Below, in pieces: positions 47,460-58,074 of a stretch of DNA of 64,000 nt. Numbering within the stretch: the stretch's first letter is position 1; every line of letters begins with the position of its first letter. The translations under genes were made by a program, and so were the position numbers. The notes beneath the pieces are model-generated. The model searched no databases. It saw only the letters and a program-made list of their open reading frames with translations, and was not told the DNA's origin. This stretch comes from Dissulfurirhabdus thermomarina (GTDB lineage: Bacteria; Desulfobacterota; Dissulfuribacteria; Dissulfuribacterales; Dissulfurirhabdaceae). The stretch covers positions 124,001 through 188,000 of the forward strand of contig NZ_JAATWC010000001.1 in the NCBI RefSeq assembly GCF_012979235.1, written 5' to 3'.

Positions 47460-48590
47460 ATGATGGAAGATCTCACATCGGAGCGGGCGGCCCGGCAGCG
47501 GCGCCTTTCCCGGTTCAGGTCCGTGATCCGGGCCCGGGGGCTCGACGGCTTTCTCGTCACCTCGCCCGAGAACCGGCGCTATCTCAGCGGGTTCCGGGCC
47601 GGGGACCCCGCCCTGGACGAATCCGCCGGCTGGCTCCTCGTCCTCCCCGGGGAACAGCTCCTCTTCACCGACGGCCGCTACGAGGTCCAGGCCCGCTCGG
47701 AGGCCCCGGGGTGGCACGTGGTGGTGGCCCGGCGGGGTCTTGCCCGGGCCCTGGGGCGCTACCTGGGGCGCGGCGGGGTCCGGCGGCTCGCCTTCGAGCC
47801 GGATTTTCTCACCGTGGCCGGGCACGAGGCGGTCCGGCGCGCCCTGCCGGGGGCCGAGCTCGTGGCCCTGGCCGACGTGCTGCCCCGGTTCCGCGCGGTG
47901 AAGGACCCGGTGGAGGCCGCCGCCGTCCGCCGCGCGCTGGAGGCGGCCGAGGCGGTCTTCGAGGAGGTGGCCGCCGGGATTCGGCCGGGCGTCACGGAAC
48001 GGGAGGTGGCCTGGCGCATCCTGGAGGGGCTCCACCGGCGGGCCGAGGGTCCGTCCTTCCCGCCCATCGTGGCCTCCGGCCCCAACGGGGCCCTGCCCCA
48101 CGCCGAACCCGGCGACCGGCCCCTCCGGGAGGGGGAGCCCGTGGTGATCGACATGGGGGCGCGGCTCGGCGGCTACTGCTCCGACATGACCCGCACGGTC
48201 TTCCTCGGGCGGCCCGACCCGGAGTTCGCCCGGATCTACGGTGTGGTGCGGCGGGCGCAGCTGGCGGCGCAGGGTGTCATCCGGGCCGGTCTCCCCGCCC
48301 GGGAGGCCGACGCCGCCGCCCGCCGGGTGATCCGCGAGGCGGGCTACGGGGAGCGCTTCGTCCACGCCCTGGGGCACGGGGTGGGCCTGGCGGTCCACGA
48401 GGCCCCGGGCCTCTCCCCCCGCAACCGCCGCCGGCTCCAGGCCGGCATGGTGGTCACGGTGGAGCCGGGGATCTATCTCCCCGGGCGGGGCGGGGTCCGC
48501 CTCGAGAACATGGTGCTCGTCACCGCCGGGGGGGCCGAGGTCCTCGGCCGGCAGCCGGGCTACCTGGACCTCGGCGGCCATGGCGGCTGA
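47460..48590 (+). CDS. pepP: Xaa-Pro aminopeptidase / M24 metallopeptidase
   Basis: 376 residues from ATG 47460 (47463 is an alternative). An N-terminal creatinase-like domain (LDGFLVTSPENRRYLSGF) is followed by the pita-bread catalytic domain. The metal ligands are visible: VVIDMGARLGGYCSDMTRT (two Asp), LGHGVGLAVHE (His), VEPGIYL (Glu) and GVRLENMV (Glu). It cleaves N-terminal residues before proline. The start codon sits at the edge of repeat copy D, whose end GGGGCCATC may serve as a weak ribosome-binding site. tatC overlaps its end by 11 bp. Confidence 0.92.
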   Translation: MMEDLTSERAARQRRLSRFRSVIRARGLDGFLVTSPENRRYLSGFRAGDPALDESAGWLLVLPGEQLLFTDGRYEVQARSEAPGWHVVVARRGLARALGRYLGRGGVRRLAFEPDFLTVAGHEAVRRALPGAELVALADVLPRFRAVKDPVEAAAVRRALEAAEAVFEEVAAGIRPGVTEREVAWRILEGLHRRAEGPSFPPIVASGPNGALPHAEPGDRPLREGEPVVIDMGARLGGYCSDMTRTVFLGRPDPEFARIYGVVRRAQLAAQGVIRAGLPAREADAAARRVIREAGYGERFVHALGHGVGLAVHEAPGLSPRNRRRLQAGMVVTVEPGIYLPGRGGVRLENMVLVTAGGAEVLGRQPGYLDLGGHGG

Positions 48591-49350
48591 GGCGCCGGCG
48601 GGGGGCGGCGCCGGGGCGGCCGCCCAGGCGGAACTCAGCCTGGTGGAGCACCTGGCCGAGCTCCGCCAGCGGCTCGTCCGGTCCCTCCTCGCCGTGGCCG
48701 TGGGCACCGGGGCGGCCTATGCCGTGATCGACCCCCTCTTCACGGTCTTCTCACGGCCGCTCCTCGACGTCCTCCCCGCGGGGAGCGCCCTCATCTTCAC
48801 CTCGTACCCCGAGGCCTTCTTCACCTACCTCAAGCTCGCCTTCACCGTGGGTGTCTTCCTCGCCAGCCCCTTCGTGCTCTACCAGGCCTGGGCCTTCGTG
48901 GCCCCGGGCCTCTACGCCCACGAGCGGCGGCTGGCCCTGCCCTTCGTGGTCTTCGGGACCCTCTTCTTCGTGGGCGGCGGGGCCTTCGGCTACTTCGCCG
49001 CCTTCCCGGCGGCCTTCCGCTTCCTGGCGGGGTATGCCTCGGACGGGCTCGAGCTCCTGCCGTCCCTGGGGGAATACTTCTCGCTGGTGGTGCGGCTGCT
49101 CCTCGCCTTCGGCGCGGCCTTCGAGCTTCCGCTGGTGATGGTGCTCCTGGCGCTGGCCGGGGTGGTGGACGCCCGGATGCTCCACCGGGGGCGCAAGTAT
49201 GCCGTGCTCCTCATCTTCGTGGCGGCCGCGGTGCTCACCCCCACCCCCGACGTGGTGAACCAGTGCGTCCTGGCCGGCCCCCTCTGGCTCCTCTACGAGC
49301 TGAGCGTGGGGCTCGTCTGGCTGGTGGGCCGCCGCCGGCGGCGGGCATGA
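48580..49350 (+). CDS. tatC: Sec-independent translocase component TatC
   Basis: 256 residues with six membrane helices. The family signature LVEHLAELRQRL opens the conserved part, and FVAPGLYAHERR follows the second helix. GVVDARMLHRGRKYAVLL lies in the distal half. TatC recognises twin-arginine signal peptides in the inner membrane. tatA/tatB are not adjacent. It overlaps pepP by 11 bp and is followed immediately by a bidirectional terminator shared with the convergent pilin gene. Confidence 0.95.
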   Translation: MAAEAPAGGGAGAAAQAELSLVEHLAELRQRLVRSLLAVAVGTGAAYAVIDPLFTVFSRPLLDVLPAGSALIFTSYPEAFFTYLKLAFTVGVFLASPFVLYQAWAFVAPGLYAHERRLALPFVVFGTLFFVGGGAFGYFAAFPAAFRFLAGYASDGLELLPSLGEYFSLVVRLLLAFGAAFELPLVMVLLALAGVVDARMLHRGRKYAVLLIFVAAAVLTPTPDVVNQCVLAGPLWLLYELSVGLVWLVGRRRRRA

Positions 49351-49352
49351 AA

Positions 49353-49379
49353 AAACGCCGGGCAGGTCGCCCGGCGTTT
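49353..49379. terminator. bidirectional rho-independent terminator between tatC and the pilin gene
   Basis: AAACGCCGGGC (49353-49363), loop AGGTC and GCCCGGCGTTT (49369-49379) form an 11-bp perfect stem, with an A run on the left and T residues on the right, suited to both strands. Confidence 0.85.
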
Positions 49380-49402
49380 CGGATGGCGGCGCCTGGGGCC
49401 GG

Positions 49403-49942
49403 CTAGATGTCGAGGGTCCAGTTGCCCGTCACCGTGGTGGTGCCGTTGGCGTCCGGCCAGTCGGCGGCGGAATCCCCCCGGATGAAGGTCCCCTGGGTGC
49501 CGTTGGCCGAGCCGTCGATGATCTTGTCGAGGGCCACGGCCACGTCGGTGGGGATCGAGGCGGCCACGAGCGTGGGGAGCCCGTCGCTGTTCTTGCTGAA
49601 GGTCAACGTCACGTTGCCCGCCGCGTATTCACCGGCGATCTCCCGCTTCGTGGGGTCCGGGCTCTTGATGAGGGTCTTGGGGTTGATACCGACCTTTTTG
49701 AGGGTGCTGATCATGGTGGTGTCCACGGCACCGCTCAGGCGCTTCCCGGTCCGGTCGTAGTAGCTTACCCCGATGCTGTACCACTTCCCGAGGAAGCCGG
49801 AGTAGAAGTTCTTCACCTGGGCGGACTGGATGAGGTCGCGGCCCTTCATGACGGCGCCCAGGATGAGGCCGATGATGACGAGCACCACGGCGAGTTCGAT
49901 CAGGGTGAAGCCCTGGCGGTTGGCAAGGTGACGGGTACGCAT
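49403..49942 (-). CDS. type IV pilin-like protein
   Basis: 179 residues from ATG 49942 with GGAGG upstream. A 10-residue basic leader ends in Gly before the prepilin peptidase site, giving a mature N-terminus FTLIELAVVLVIIGLILGAV with the conserved Glu5. The C-terminal globular domain (about 50-179) has no cysteine pair. It could be the major pilin or a minor one; similarity to MSHA-type pilins would fit the MshL-like secretin. It lies 35 kb away from the pil operon as counted in this window. Upstream is a perfect sigma-28-like -10 octamer (GCCGATAA at 50010-50003) without a matching -35. Confidence 0.88.
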   Translation of the reverse strand: MRTRHLANRQGFTLIELAVVLVIIGLILGAVMKGRDLIQSAQVKNFYSGFLGKWYSIGVSYYDRTGKRLSGAVDTTMISTLKKVGINPKTLIKSPDPTKREIAGEYAAGNVTLTFSKNSDGLPTLVAASIPTDVAVALDKIIDGSANGTQGTFIRGDSAADWPDANGTTTVTGNWTLDI

Positions 49943-50124
49943 TTTCCAAGACCTCCTCGAGTACAGGTAGGGGAGCCGACTGGCAACTCTCGTCTAGTGG
50001 GCTTATCGGCGGCCCCCCCCGTCTCCCTTAAAGGTTTTTTTGGGAGGGGAGGGCGCGGATCCGGCGGGCGAGCGGGCAAGGCAAGGCCGCGGCACGGCCG
50101 GTGCCCGGGGCGCGGCACCCCCAC

Positions 50125-50155
50125 AAAAAGGGGCGTCCCCATCGGGACGCCCCTT
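50125..50155 (-). terminator. rho-independent terminator of the por operon
   Basis: On the minus strand AAGGGGCGTCCC, loop GATG and GGGACGCCCCTT form a 12-bp stem, followed by T residues (50129-50125). It lies 30 bp after porB. The rest of the 242-bp gap up to the pilin gene is GC-rich and shows no gene. Confidence 0.85.
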
Positions 50156-50184
50156 GTCTGAACGGGTTCCTTCGGCGGCCGCCG

Positions 50185-51123
50185 TCAGGAGACCTCGGCC
50201 AGGCGGGCGATGCGCTCGTACTCGGCGTCCACCCGGCGCTGGATGTAGGCGATCTGGTCGTCCTTGAGGTGCCGGAACCGGCGCTGCCCCTTGAAGTACT
50301 CGGTGACGGGCTTGGGCTTCGAGATCTTGCGGCTCAGGATGTACTTTCCCTCGATCACCTCGTAGAGGGGGAAGATCCGCGTGTCCACGGCGAGCTTGGC
50401 GAATTCCACCGAGCGTTCGCCGGCGGAGCCCCACCCGGTGGGGCAGGGGGAGAAGATGTGGACGTAGGCCGGGCCCTTCACCAGGGCCGCCTTCTTGACC
50501 TTGTTCATGAGGTCGAGGAAGTAGGCCGGGGAGGCCGTGGCCACGTAGGGGATCCCGTGCGCCGCGGCGATGGCCGGGATGTTCTTCTTCCAGGTGTACT
50601 GGCCGAAGCTCTCCGTGCCCGGCGGGCTGGTGGTGGTCATGGCCCCGTAGGGGGTGCAGCCCGAGCGCTGGACACCCGTGTTCATGTAGGCCTCGTTGTC
50701 CACGCAGACGTAGAGGAAGTCGTGGCCGCGTTCCATGGCGCCGGAGAGGGCCTGGAGGCCGATGTCGCCGGTGGCGCCGTCGCCCCCGAGGGCCATGATA
50801 TCCACGTGCCGCTTGGGGATCTTGCCCTTCCTCGCCATGGCCTTCCGGGCCGCCTCGACACCGGAGGCCACCGCCGCCGCGTTCTCGAAGGCGATGTGGA
50901 GCCAGGGCACCCGCCAGGCCGTCTGCGGGTAGGGGGATGTGATGATCTCCATGCAGCCCGTGGCGCTGCAGACGATGACGTTCCGCCCCAGGGCCTTCAT
51001 GACCATCCGGAGGGCGAGGACCTCGCCGCAGCCCTGGCAGGCTCGGTGGCCCGGGGCCAGGGGCTCGTCCTTGGGGAGGTTCTTGACGGTGAAGCCTTTG
51101 AATTTCTCGAGTTCGGGTATCAT
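50185..51123 (-). CDS. porB: 2-oxoacid:ferredoxin oxidoreductase, beta subunit
   Basis: 312 residues from ATG 51123. Thiamine-diphosphate subunit: cluster-binding CQGCGE near the N-terminus, the ThDP/Mg motif GGDGATGDIG, and DNEAYMNTGVQRSG. With alpha, delta and gamma genes in one operon it forms a four-subunit enzyme that decarboxylates pyruvate (or another 2-oxoacid) to acyl-CoA with reduction of ferredoxin. Pyruvate is the most likely substrate but cannot be proved from sequence. Last gene of the operon; its start overlaps the porA stop by 4 bp. Confidence 0.92.
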   Translation of the reverse strand: MIPELEKFKGFTVKNLPKDEPLAPGHRACQGCGEVLALRMVMKALGRNVIVCSATGCMEIITSPYPQTAWRVPWLHIAFENAAAVASGVEAARKAMARKGKIPKRHVDIMALGGDGATGDIGLQALSGAMERGHDFLYVCVDNEAYMNTGVQRSGCTPYGAMTTTSPPGTESFGQYTWKKNIPAIAAAHGIPYVATASPAYFLDLMNKVKKAALVKGPAYVHIFSPCPTGWGSAGERSVEFAKLAVDTRIFPLYEVIEGKYILSRKISKPKPVTEYFKGQRRFRHLKDDQIAYIQRRVDAEYERIARLAEVS

Positions 51124-52298
51124 TTTTCGCGCACTCCGATCACTTCGTAGAGTTCCCTGGGCCGCTTCCGGGCCTTGGCCTGGGCCTTTTCGACGATTTC
51201 CTCGAAGGTCTCGACGGTGACGTCGCGCCCGCCGAGCCCGGCGACGAAGCTGAAGATCTTCGGCGCCCCGGGCACCTTGTAGAAGACGGCGCGGAGATCC
51301 TCGCCCACGGGCCCGCAGGGGGCGCCGGGCGGGAGGCACCGGTCGATGACGGCGAGCACCTTGGCCTTCCCCGCGGCCTTGCGGAACTCCTGGGCCGGGA
51401 AGGGCCGCCAGAGGCGGATGCGGACGAGGCCCACCTTCTGTCCCTTCTCGCGCATGGCGTCCACGGCGGTCATGGCCGTCTCGGAGATGCTGCCCATGGT
51501 CACGAGGAGGGTCTCGGCGTCCTCGCTCCGGTAGGTCTCCACCGGCTGGTAACGGCGGCCGAAGAGCTCGGCGAACTCGTCCCAGGCCTTGAGGATCACC
51601 TTCTTCGAGGCCTTGAGGGCCTGGTCGTGGGCCACCTTGGCCTCGGTGTAGACTTCGGGGATCCCCACGGGGCCCATGGTGATGGGCTTTTTCGGGTCGA
51701 GCCGGTACCTCGGCTTGAAGGGGGGCAGGTATCGGTTCACCTCTTCCTGGTCGAGGATCTCGATGGGCTCGATGACGTGGCTCAGGGTGAAGCCGTCGAT
51801 GTTCACGATCATGGGGAGGGAGACCCGGCGGTCCTCGGCCACCCGGAAAGCGTGCAGGGTGAGGTCGAAGGCCTCCTGGCCGTTTTCGGCGAAGGTCTGG
51901 ATCCAGCCGATGTCCCGCTGCACCATGATGTCCTGGTGGTCGTTCCAGATGCTGATGGGGGCCGAGAGCGCCCGGTTCGCCACCACCATGACGATGGGAA
52001 GGCGCATGGTGGAGGGGATGTAGAGGATCTCGCTCATGAGGGAGAGCCCCTGGGAGCTCGAGGCCGTGAAGGTCCGGGCCCCGGCGGCGGAGGAGCCGCA
52101 GCAGCAGCTCATGGCCGAGTGTTCGGACTCCACCGGGACGAACTCGGCGTCGAGCTTGCCGTTGGCCACGTCCTCGGACAAATGCTCGACGATGTGGGTC
52201 TGGGGCGTGATGGGATAGGCGGCCACGAGGTCCACGTCGGCCAGCTTGACGGCCTCGGCCACCGCTATCGAGACTTCGATTCCAACGCGTTTAGCCAT
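51120..52298 (-). CDS. porA: 2-oxoacid:ferredoxin oxidoreductase, alpha subunit
   Basis: 392 residues from ATG 52298 (a longer frame to 52343 overlaps porD and is unlikely). Hallmarks: AYPITPQTHIVE, FVPVESEHSAMS, the GARTFTASSSQGLSLM segment and MRLPIVMVVANRALS. It carries the pyrimidine-binding half of the ThDP site and pairs with PorB. porD ends 5 bp upstream. Ferredoxin reduced by this enzyme could feed or receive electrons from the Flx-Hdr complex; this link is inference. Confidence 0.93.
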   Translation of the reverse strand: MAKRVGIEVSIAVAEAVKLADVDLVAAYPITPQTHIVEHLSEDVANGKLDAEFVPVESEHSAMSCCCGSSAAGARTFTASSSQGLSLMSEILYIPSTMRLPIVMVVANRALSAPISIWNDHQDIMVQRDIGWIQTFAENGQEAFDLTLHAFRVAEDRRVSLPMIVNIDGFTLSHVIEPIEILDQEEVNRYLPPFKPRYRLDPKKPITMGPVGIPEVYTEAKVAHDQALKASKKVILKAWDEFAELFGRRYQPVETYRSEDAETLLVTMGSISETAMTAVDAMREKGQKVGLVRIRLWRPFPAQEFRKAAGKAKVLAVIDRCLPPGAPCGPVGEDLRAVFYKVPGAPKIFSFVAGLGGRDVTVETFEEIVEKAQAKARKRPRELYEVIGVREK

Positions 52299-52303
52299 GA
52301 TGC

Positions 52304-52594
52304 TTACTCCTCCGGGACCATGGTGATGGCGTCCTTGGGGCATTCATGGGCGCAGATGCCGCACCCCTTGCAGTATTCCATGTCCGCCACGTAGTAGCCG
52401 TCTTCCGTCTGGCTGTAGGCCATGTCGGGGCAGAAGATCCAGCACATGCCGCACTTGATGCACTTTTCGCGGTCGGTGACGGGCCGTTGCGAACGCCAGT
52501 CGCCGGTCCGGAACTTGGCGGTGCTGCCGGGCTCCAGGACGTGGCACCCGAAGGTGATGGTCTTCCAACCTATGATGGCGTCGGTCTTTGCCAT
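52304..52594 (-). CDS. porD: 2-oxoacid:ferredoxin oxidoreductase, delta subunit (ferredoxin)
   Basis: 96 residues. Two 4Fe-4S motifs, CIKCGMCWIFCPD and CKGCGICAHECPK, sit in the standard ferredoxin spacing after a 35-residue N-terminal extension typical of PorD. It moves electrons from the ThDP site to external ferredoxin. Located between porG and porA. Confidence 0.93.
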   Translation of the reverse strand: MAKTDAIIGWKTITFGCHVLEPGSTAKFRTGDWRSQRPVTDREKCIKCGMCWIFCPDMAYSQTEDGYYVADMEYCKGCGICAHECPKDAITMVPEE

Positions 52595-52652
52595 GTCGTG
52601 ACTCCTTGTCGTGCGTGTTGCGGGCGGCCGGGCGCCGCCGCCCGTGGCGGCT

Positions 52653-53198
52653 TCAGCACACCACGGTCTCTTCGTAGGCCCGGTGGAGGGCCGCCTTGTT
52701 CTTCTCGGCCAGGCGCCCGAAGCGGTGCTCCAGGGCCTCCTCCAGGGCGGACATCCCCACGAGGCCCGTGGCCTTCAGCAGGGCCCCGAGCATGGTGGTG
52801 TTGGTGATGGGCAGTCCCAGGACGTCCATGGCGATCCGGTTGGCGTCCACCAGGGCGAGCCGGCCCTTGATGCCGAACTCCTTTCGGACCTCCGCCTCCG
52901 CCTTGTGGGAGTTGAGCACCACGATCCCGTCGTCCTTGAGCCCGGCGGTGACGTTCACCAGGGACGGGAGGGCCCCGTCGAGGACGAGGACGATGTCGGG
53001 GTGGTAGACCTTCTCCCGGGTGCGGATGGGGGCCTCGCTGACGCGGATGAAGGCGGCGACGGGCGCCCCCCGCCGCTCCGGCCCGAAGCTCGGGAATGCC
53101 TGGGCGTAGCCCCCCTCGTTGATGGCGGCGATGGCGACCAGCTCGGCGGACGTGACGCCGCCCTGTCCGCCCCGGCCGTGGATCCTGACTTCTTTCAT
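52653..53198 (-). CDS. porG: 2-oxoacid:ferredoxin oxidoreductase, gamma subunit
   Basis: 181 residues from ATG 53198, the start of the conserved region (KEVRIHGRGGQGGVTSAELV). ERRGAPVAAFIRVS is a second family block. It is the first gene of porGDAB, 58 bp before porD. The operon is read from a good promoter at 53330-53358 with a leader of about 125 bases. No regulator binding site is recognisable in that leader. Confidence 0.93.
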   Translation of the reverse strand: MKEVRIHGRGGQGGVTSAELVAIAAINEGGYAQAFPSFGPERRGAPVAAFIRVSEAPIRTREKVYHPDIVLVLDGALPSLVNVTAGLKDDGIVVLNSHKAEAEVRKEFGIKGRLALVDANRIAMDVLGLPITNTTMLGALLKATGLVGMSALEEALEHRFGRLAEKNKAALHRAYEETVVC

Positions 53199-53329
53199 CG
53201 CGGTTTCTCCTGCCTGTTCCTGAAGTGATGTGCGGTGCGCGCGGAAGGGGCCCCGGCCCCGGGCCGCGCCGGAATCCCTCGAACGCCGAGCGCCGGAGGG
53301 ATGATGAACCGGAAGGATCAAGTTTGACC

Positions 53330-53358
53330 TGTTAACATGCCCGGTTTTTCTTTGTCAA
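53330..53358 (-). promoter_or_regulatory. porGDAB promoter (sigma-70 type)
   Basis: The minus strand reads TTGACA (53358-53353), a 17-bp spacer and TTAACA (53335-53330). The -35 box overlaps the stop codon of the upstream TPR gene (53355-53357). Confidence 0.7.
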
Positions 53359-55258
53359 GGCGTTCCGGGCGGCGGCAAGCGGCGGAGGAGCCGTGCCAGG
53401 CGGCGGGCGGTCTCCGGGGGGAGCCCGCCCCGGTCCTCGGCCTGCCGTGCCAGGCGGCGGGCGGTCTCCGGGTCGCCCCCGGGTTCCAGGTACCCCGCGG
53501 CGAGATCCACCAGGGTCTCGGCGTCCTCCGGGTGCCGTGCCAGGGCGCGGGTCCAGGCCTCCCGGGCCTCGGGCCACCGGCCGAGCCGGAAGAGGGCGCG
53601 CCCGAGGACCCGGAGCAGGGGCAGCGGGGCGTCGTCCCGGCGGCTCCGGGCCAGGGGCGCGGCCAGTTCCAGGGCCGCCTCGGGCCGGCCGGCGGCCAGT
53701 CGCGCCTCGGCCAGCCGGGTGCCCACCAGGAGGTCGCCTTCCCGGATCCGCCATGCCAGCTCGAGACGGTCGGCGGCCTCCCGGGCCCGGCCGCGCCGGA
53801 GGAGGGCGCCGCCCAGATTGTAGTGGGCCATGAAGTCGTCCGGGGCCAGCTCCGCGGCCCGGCGGAAGGCCCCCTCCGCCTCGGCGTGGCGGCCCATCTC
53901 CCCCAGGCAGACCCCGAGGCTGTTGTGGAGGTTGGCGCTTTCCGGGTCGAGCCGGAGCCCCGCCCGGTAGGCGCGGCAGGCCCCGGCAGGGTCGCCCCAG
54001 GCCAGCAACTCGTCGCCCTGGACGTTCCGGGTCACGGCATCGAAGACCACGGCCTCGGGGGCGGGGAGCAGCAGGGCATGGGCATAGGCCCAGAGGGCCG
54101 CGGCCGCCAGCCGGCCGGGCCGGAGGGTGGGGATCTCGGCCCCGGAAAGGCCCACCGGCGGGGCCTCGCCCCAGAGGCCCCGGGCGGCCTCCCGGATGCG
54201 GGCGCCCGCTTCCCGGAGGGCCCCCCGGGCCCCGGGCGCCAGGAGGAGGAAGGCCGCCGCCGGCCCGGCCGGCACCGCCTCGGCGCCGACCCGGTCCGCC
54301 AGCTCGACGGCGGGCGGCCCTTCCCCCCCGGGGCGGCGGAGATAGGCCACCCCGCGGGCCCGGCGCGCCCGGAGCCGCCCCTGGACCGCCGCCACGGCGG
54401 CCGCCGCGTCGGAAAGCCCGAGGCGCCGCTGCCAGGCCTCGAGGTCGGAAAGCCCCAGGACGGCGGTCTCCAGGGCCTCCGCCGCCCGCCGGACCCGGTC
54501 GAGCCGGCGAAGTTGCGCCTCGGGCGGGGCTCCGGCGGCGAGGGGGGCCGCCAGGGCGGCCTGGACCCGCAGCCCCCGCCGTCTTCCCGGGGCGGCCAGC
54601 CGGCGGAGGCCCTCGCGGAGGCGCTCCGGATCGACCCCCGGGAGCAGGAAGAGATCCCCCCGCGGGGTGGCGCCCAGCCATTCCGGGGTCGTCTCGGGCC
54701 AGAGGCCGGCGAGGAGGACGGCGGCCCGGCGGCCTGGCCCTCCCGCCTCCGTCCCGGGGCCGCCGGCGAGGGAGAGGGAGAGGAGCGCCCCCGGCGGCCG
54801 CCGCCGGCCGTCGTCGGCCAGGGCCAGGGCCGCGTAGCGGGGCATCCGCCCGTCCGCGGCCCGGCGCGTCTCGCGGAGGAGGGTGGCGAATTTCTCCTGC
54901 ACCGCCTCCCGGAGGAGGGGCAGCCACCTTTCCGCCTCGTCCGGGCCCACGGCCCGGCTGACGCCCTCGAGCACCAGGGCCCCGTACGGGGGCGGGTCCC
55001 CGAGAGGCACGAGGACGCGGAGGCCGACGCGGTCCCAGAAGGCCTCCCCCCGGGCCAGGGCCTCGGCGGCCCGGGCCCGCTGCCGGTCGGAGAGCCGGAG
55101 GGCGTCGAGGACGGCCCCGGCGGGATCCCCGGCGTGGAAGGCCCCGCCGGCGAAGGCCAGGTGCCCGGCCAGCCACTCGAGGACCAGGGGCGCGAGGCGG
55201 CCCGCCTCCCTGGCCCCAGCCGTCGATGGCGTGCCGCCCCAAAGGGGCGCCTGCTCCC

Positions 55259-55262
<4 letters not shown>
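53355..55262 (-). CDS. TPR protein coupled to selA
   Basis: 635 residues from ATG 55262, which overlaps the selA stop by 4 bp. The last 230 residues are TPR repeats (for example ANLHNSLGVCLGEMGRHAEA and FMAHYNLGGALLRRGR). The first 400 residues are Arg/Ala-rich. Two segments (RGDLFLLPGVDPERLREGL and FLLLAPGARGALREAG with VGLSGAEIPTLRPG) look like decayed GGDEF-type folds without the catalytic motif; this is a weak reading. Near the C-terminus an 18-codon unit containing PETARRLAR is duplicated at DNA level. Function unknown. Its coupling to selA suggests a role near selenocysteine metabolism or simple co-expression. Confidence 0.75.
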
Positions 55263-56678
<1,416 letters not shown>

Positions 56679-56680
<2 letters not shown>

Positions 56681-57152
56681 GTTGCGACTGTCGCTCCTGT
56701 GGGTCGGAAAGACCCGGGAGACCTGGCTCAAGGCGGGGCTCGACGCCTACCTCTCCCGCCTCGGCCATTATATGACCGTTTCCGTGCGCGAAGTAAAGGA
56801 CGCCCGGCCCGGCGGCCGGGGCGGCCGTGCCGCGGCGGTGCGGGCGGAAGGCCACCGGCTGCTGGCCGCGGTGCCCCCGGGGGCGCATCTCGTGGCCCTG
56901 GACGAGCGGGGGCGGGCCTTCGACTCTCCCGGGTTGGCCGCCTTCCTGGGCGCCCTGGAGGACCGGGGAGTCCGGGACCTCGCCGTGGCGGCGGGGGGCG
57001 CCTACGGGCTCGACGCCGCGGTCCTCGACCGGGCGGAGACGGTGCTTTCGCTCTCGCCGCTTACCCTCACCCACGAGATGGCGCGGCTCGTCTGCGTGGA
57101 ACAGCTCTACCGCGCCTGCACCATCCGGGCCGGGACCCCTTACCACCACTGA
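56679..57152 (+). CDS. rlmH: 23S rRNA (pseudouridine1915-N3)-methyltransferase RlmH
   Basis: 157 residues from ATG 56679. It is a SPOUT methyltransferase: the N-terminal strand LRLSLLWVGKTRETW, ALDERGRAFDSPGLAAFL, the knot segment LAVAAGGAYGLD and the invariant C-terminus GTPYHH. It modifies pseudouridine 1915 in helix 69 of 23S rRNA. It is transcribed divergently from selA with overlapping start codons; its own promoter must lie inside selA. Confidence 0.94.
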
Positions 57153-57178
57153 GGGGCGCGGCGCCGAGGGGGACGGTC

Positions 57179-57403
57179 TCAGCCGGCCTCCACCGAGGTG
57201 ACCTCGGGGACCTCGCTCTTGAGCATCCGCTCGATCCCGGCCTTGAGGGTCATCTGACTCATGGCGCAGCCCTTGCAGGCCCCGGTGAGGCGGACGGTGA
57301 CCACGCCGGTGGCCTCGTCCACGCCGAGCAGTTCCACGTCGCCCCCGTCCCGCTGGAGCATGGGGCGGACCTTGGAGAGTGCGGCTTCGACCTTGGCTTT
57401 CAT
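57179..57403 (-). CDS. NifU C-terminal domain Fe-S scaffold/carrier
   Basis: 74 residues, only the Nfu domain: [18 protein letters not shown] and the cluster-binding CxxC in [14 protein letters not shown]. Such proteins hold or deliver 4Fe-4S clusters, in keeping with the many Fe-S proteins encoded here. It lies 26 bp from the convergent rlmH stop and 101 bp downstream of pyrE. Confidence 0.92.
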   Translation of the reverse strand: MKAKVEAALSKVRPMLQRDGGDVELLGVDEATGVVTVRLTGACKGCAMSQMTLKAGIERMLKSEVPEVTSVEAG

Positions 57404-57504
57404 CTCGTGACCTCGCTGTCGATGATGGGATCGCGGGGGTCGCCGCGGACGGCGACCCGCCGAAATTTTCGTCGTTCCGGGGCCGCCCGGAGGCGCGGCC
57501 CCCC

Positions 57505-58071
57505 TCAGGCCCGCCTGAGGTCCTCCAGGGTGAAGAGGGCCTCCAGCCGGTGGCCGGCCGCCGCCAGGGCCTCGGCGCCGCCCTCGCCCCTGTCCACCAC
57601 GGTGAGCACCCGGGCCACCCGGTAGCCTTCGGCCTCGGTGCGTCGGACGGCCTCGAGGAGGGTCCCCCCGGTGGTGACCACGTCTTCCAGGAGCGCCACC
57701 GGGCTGCCCTCGGGGATGTTGCCCTTCCCCTCGATCCAGGAACCCGTGCCGTGTCCCTTGGGACGCTTGCGGATGATGAAGGCCGGCAGGGGGCGGCCCT
57801 CGAGGTGGCTCACCACCGCCACCGCCGTCACCAGGGGGTCGGCCCCCAGGGTGACGCCGCCCACGGCGGCCACCTCGGCCCCGCCGCCGGCCAGGCGCTC
57901 GAAGAGGAGCCGCCCGCAGAGATAGGCCCCCTCGGCCGAGAGGGTGGTCTGCTTGCCGTCGATGTAGTAGGGGCTCGTCCGCCCCGAGGTGAGGCGGAAG
58001 GTGCCCTCCCGGTAGGAGAGGCGGCGGAGGAGGCGGCGGAGGCGTTCCCTGGGGTCGGCGGCGTCGGGCAT
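57505..58071 (-). CDS. pyrE: orotate phosphoribosyltransferase
   Basis: 188 residues. The PRPP-binding motif is [18 protein letters not shown], and the orotate region [16 protein letters not shown] is near the N-terminus. It makes orotidine-5-phosphate from orotate and PRPP, the step after dihydroorotate oxidation; pyrB and pyrC lie at the other end of the window. It starts 3 bp after the purB stop, so pyrimidine and purine genes are co-transcribed. Confidence 0.95.
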   Translation of the reverse strand: MPDAADPRERLRRLLRRLSYREGTFRLTSGRTSPYYIDGKQTTLSAEGAYLCGRLLFERLAGGGAEVAAVGGVTLGADPLVTAVAVVSHLEGRPLPAFIIRKRPKGHGTGSWIEGKGNIPEGSPVALLEDVVTTGGTLLEAVRRTEAEGYRVARVLTVVDRGEGGAEALAAAGHRLEALFTLEDLRRA

Positions 58072-58074
58072 GGC

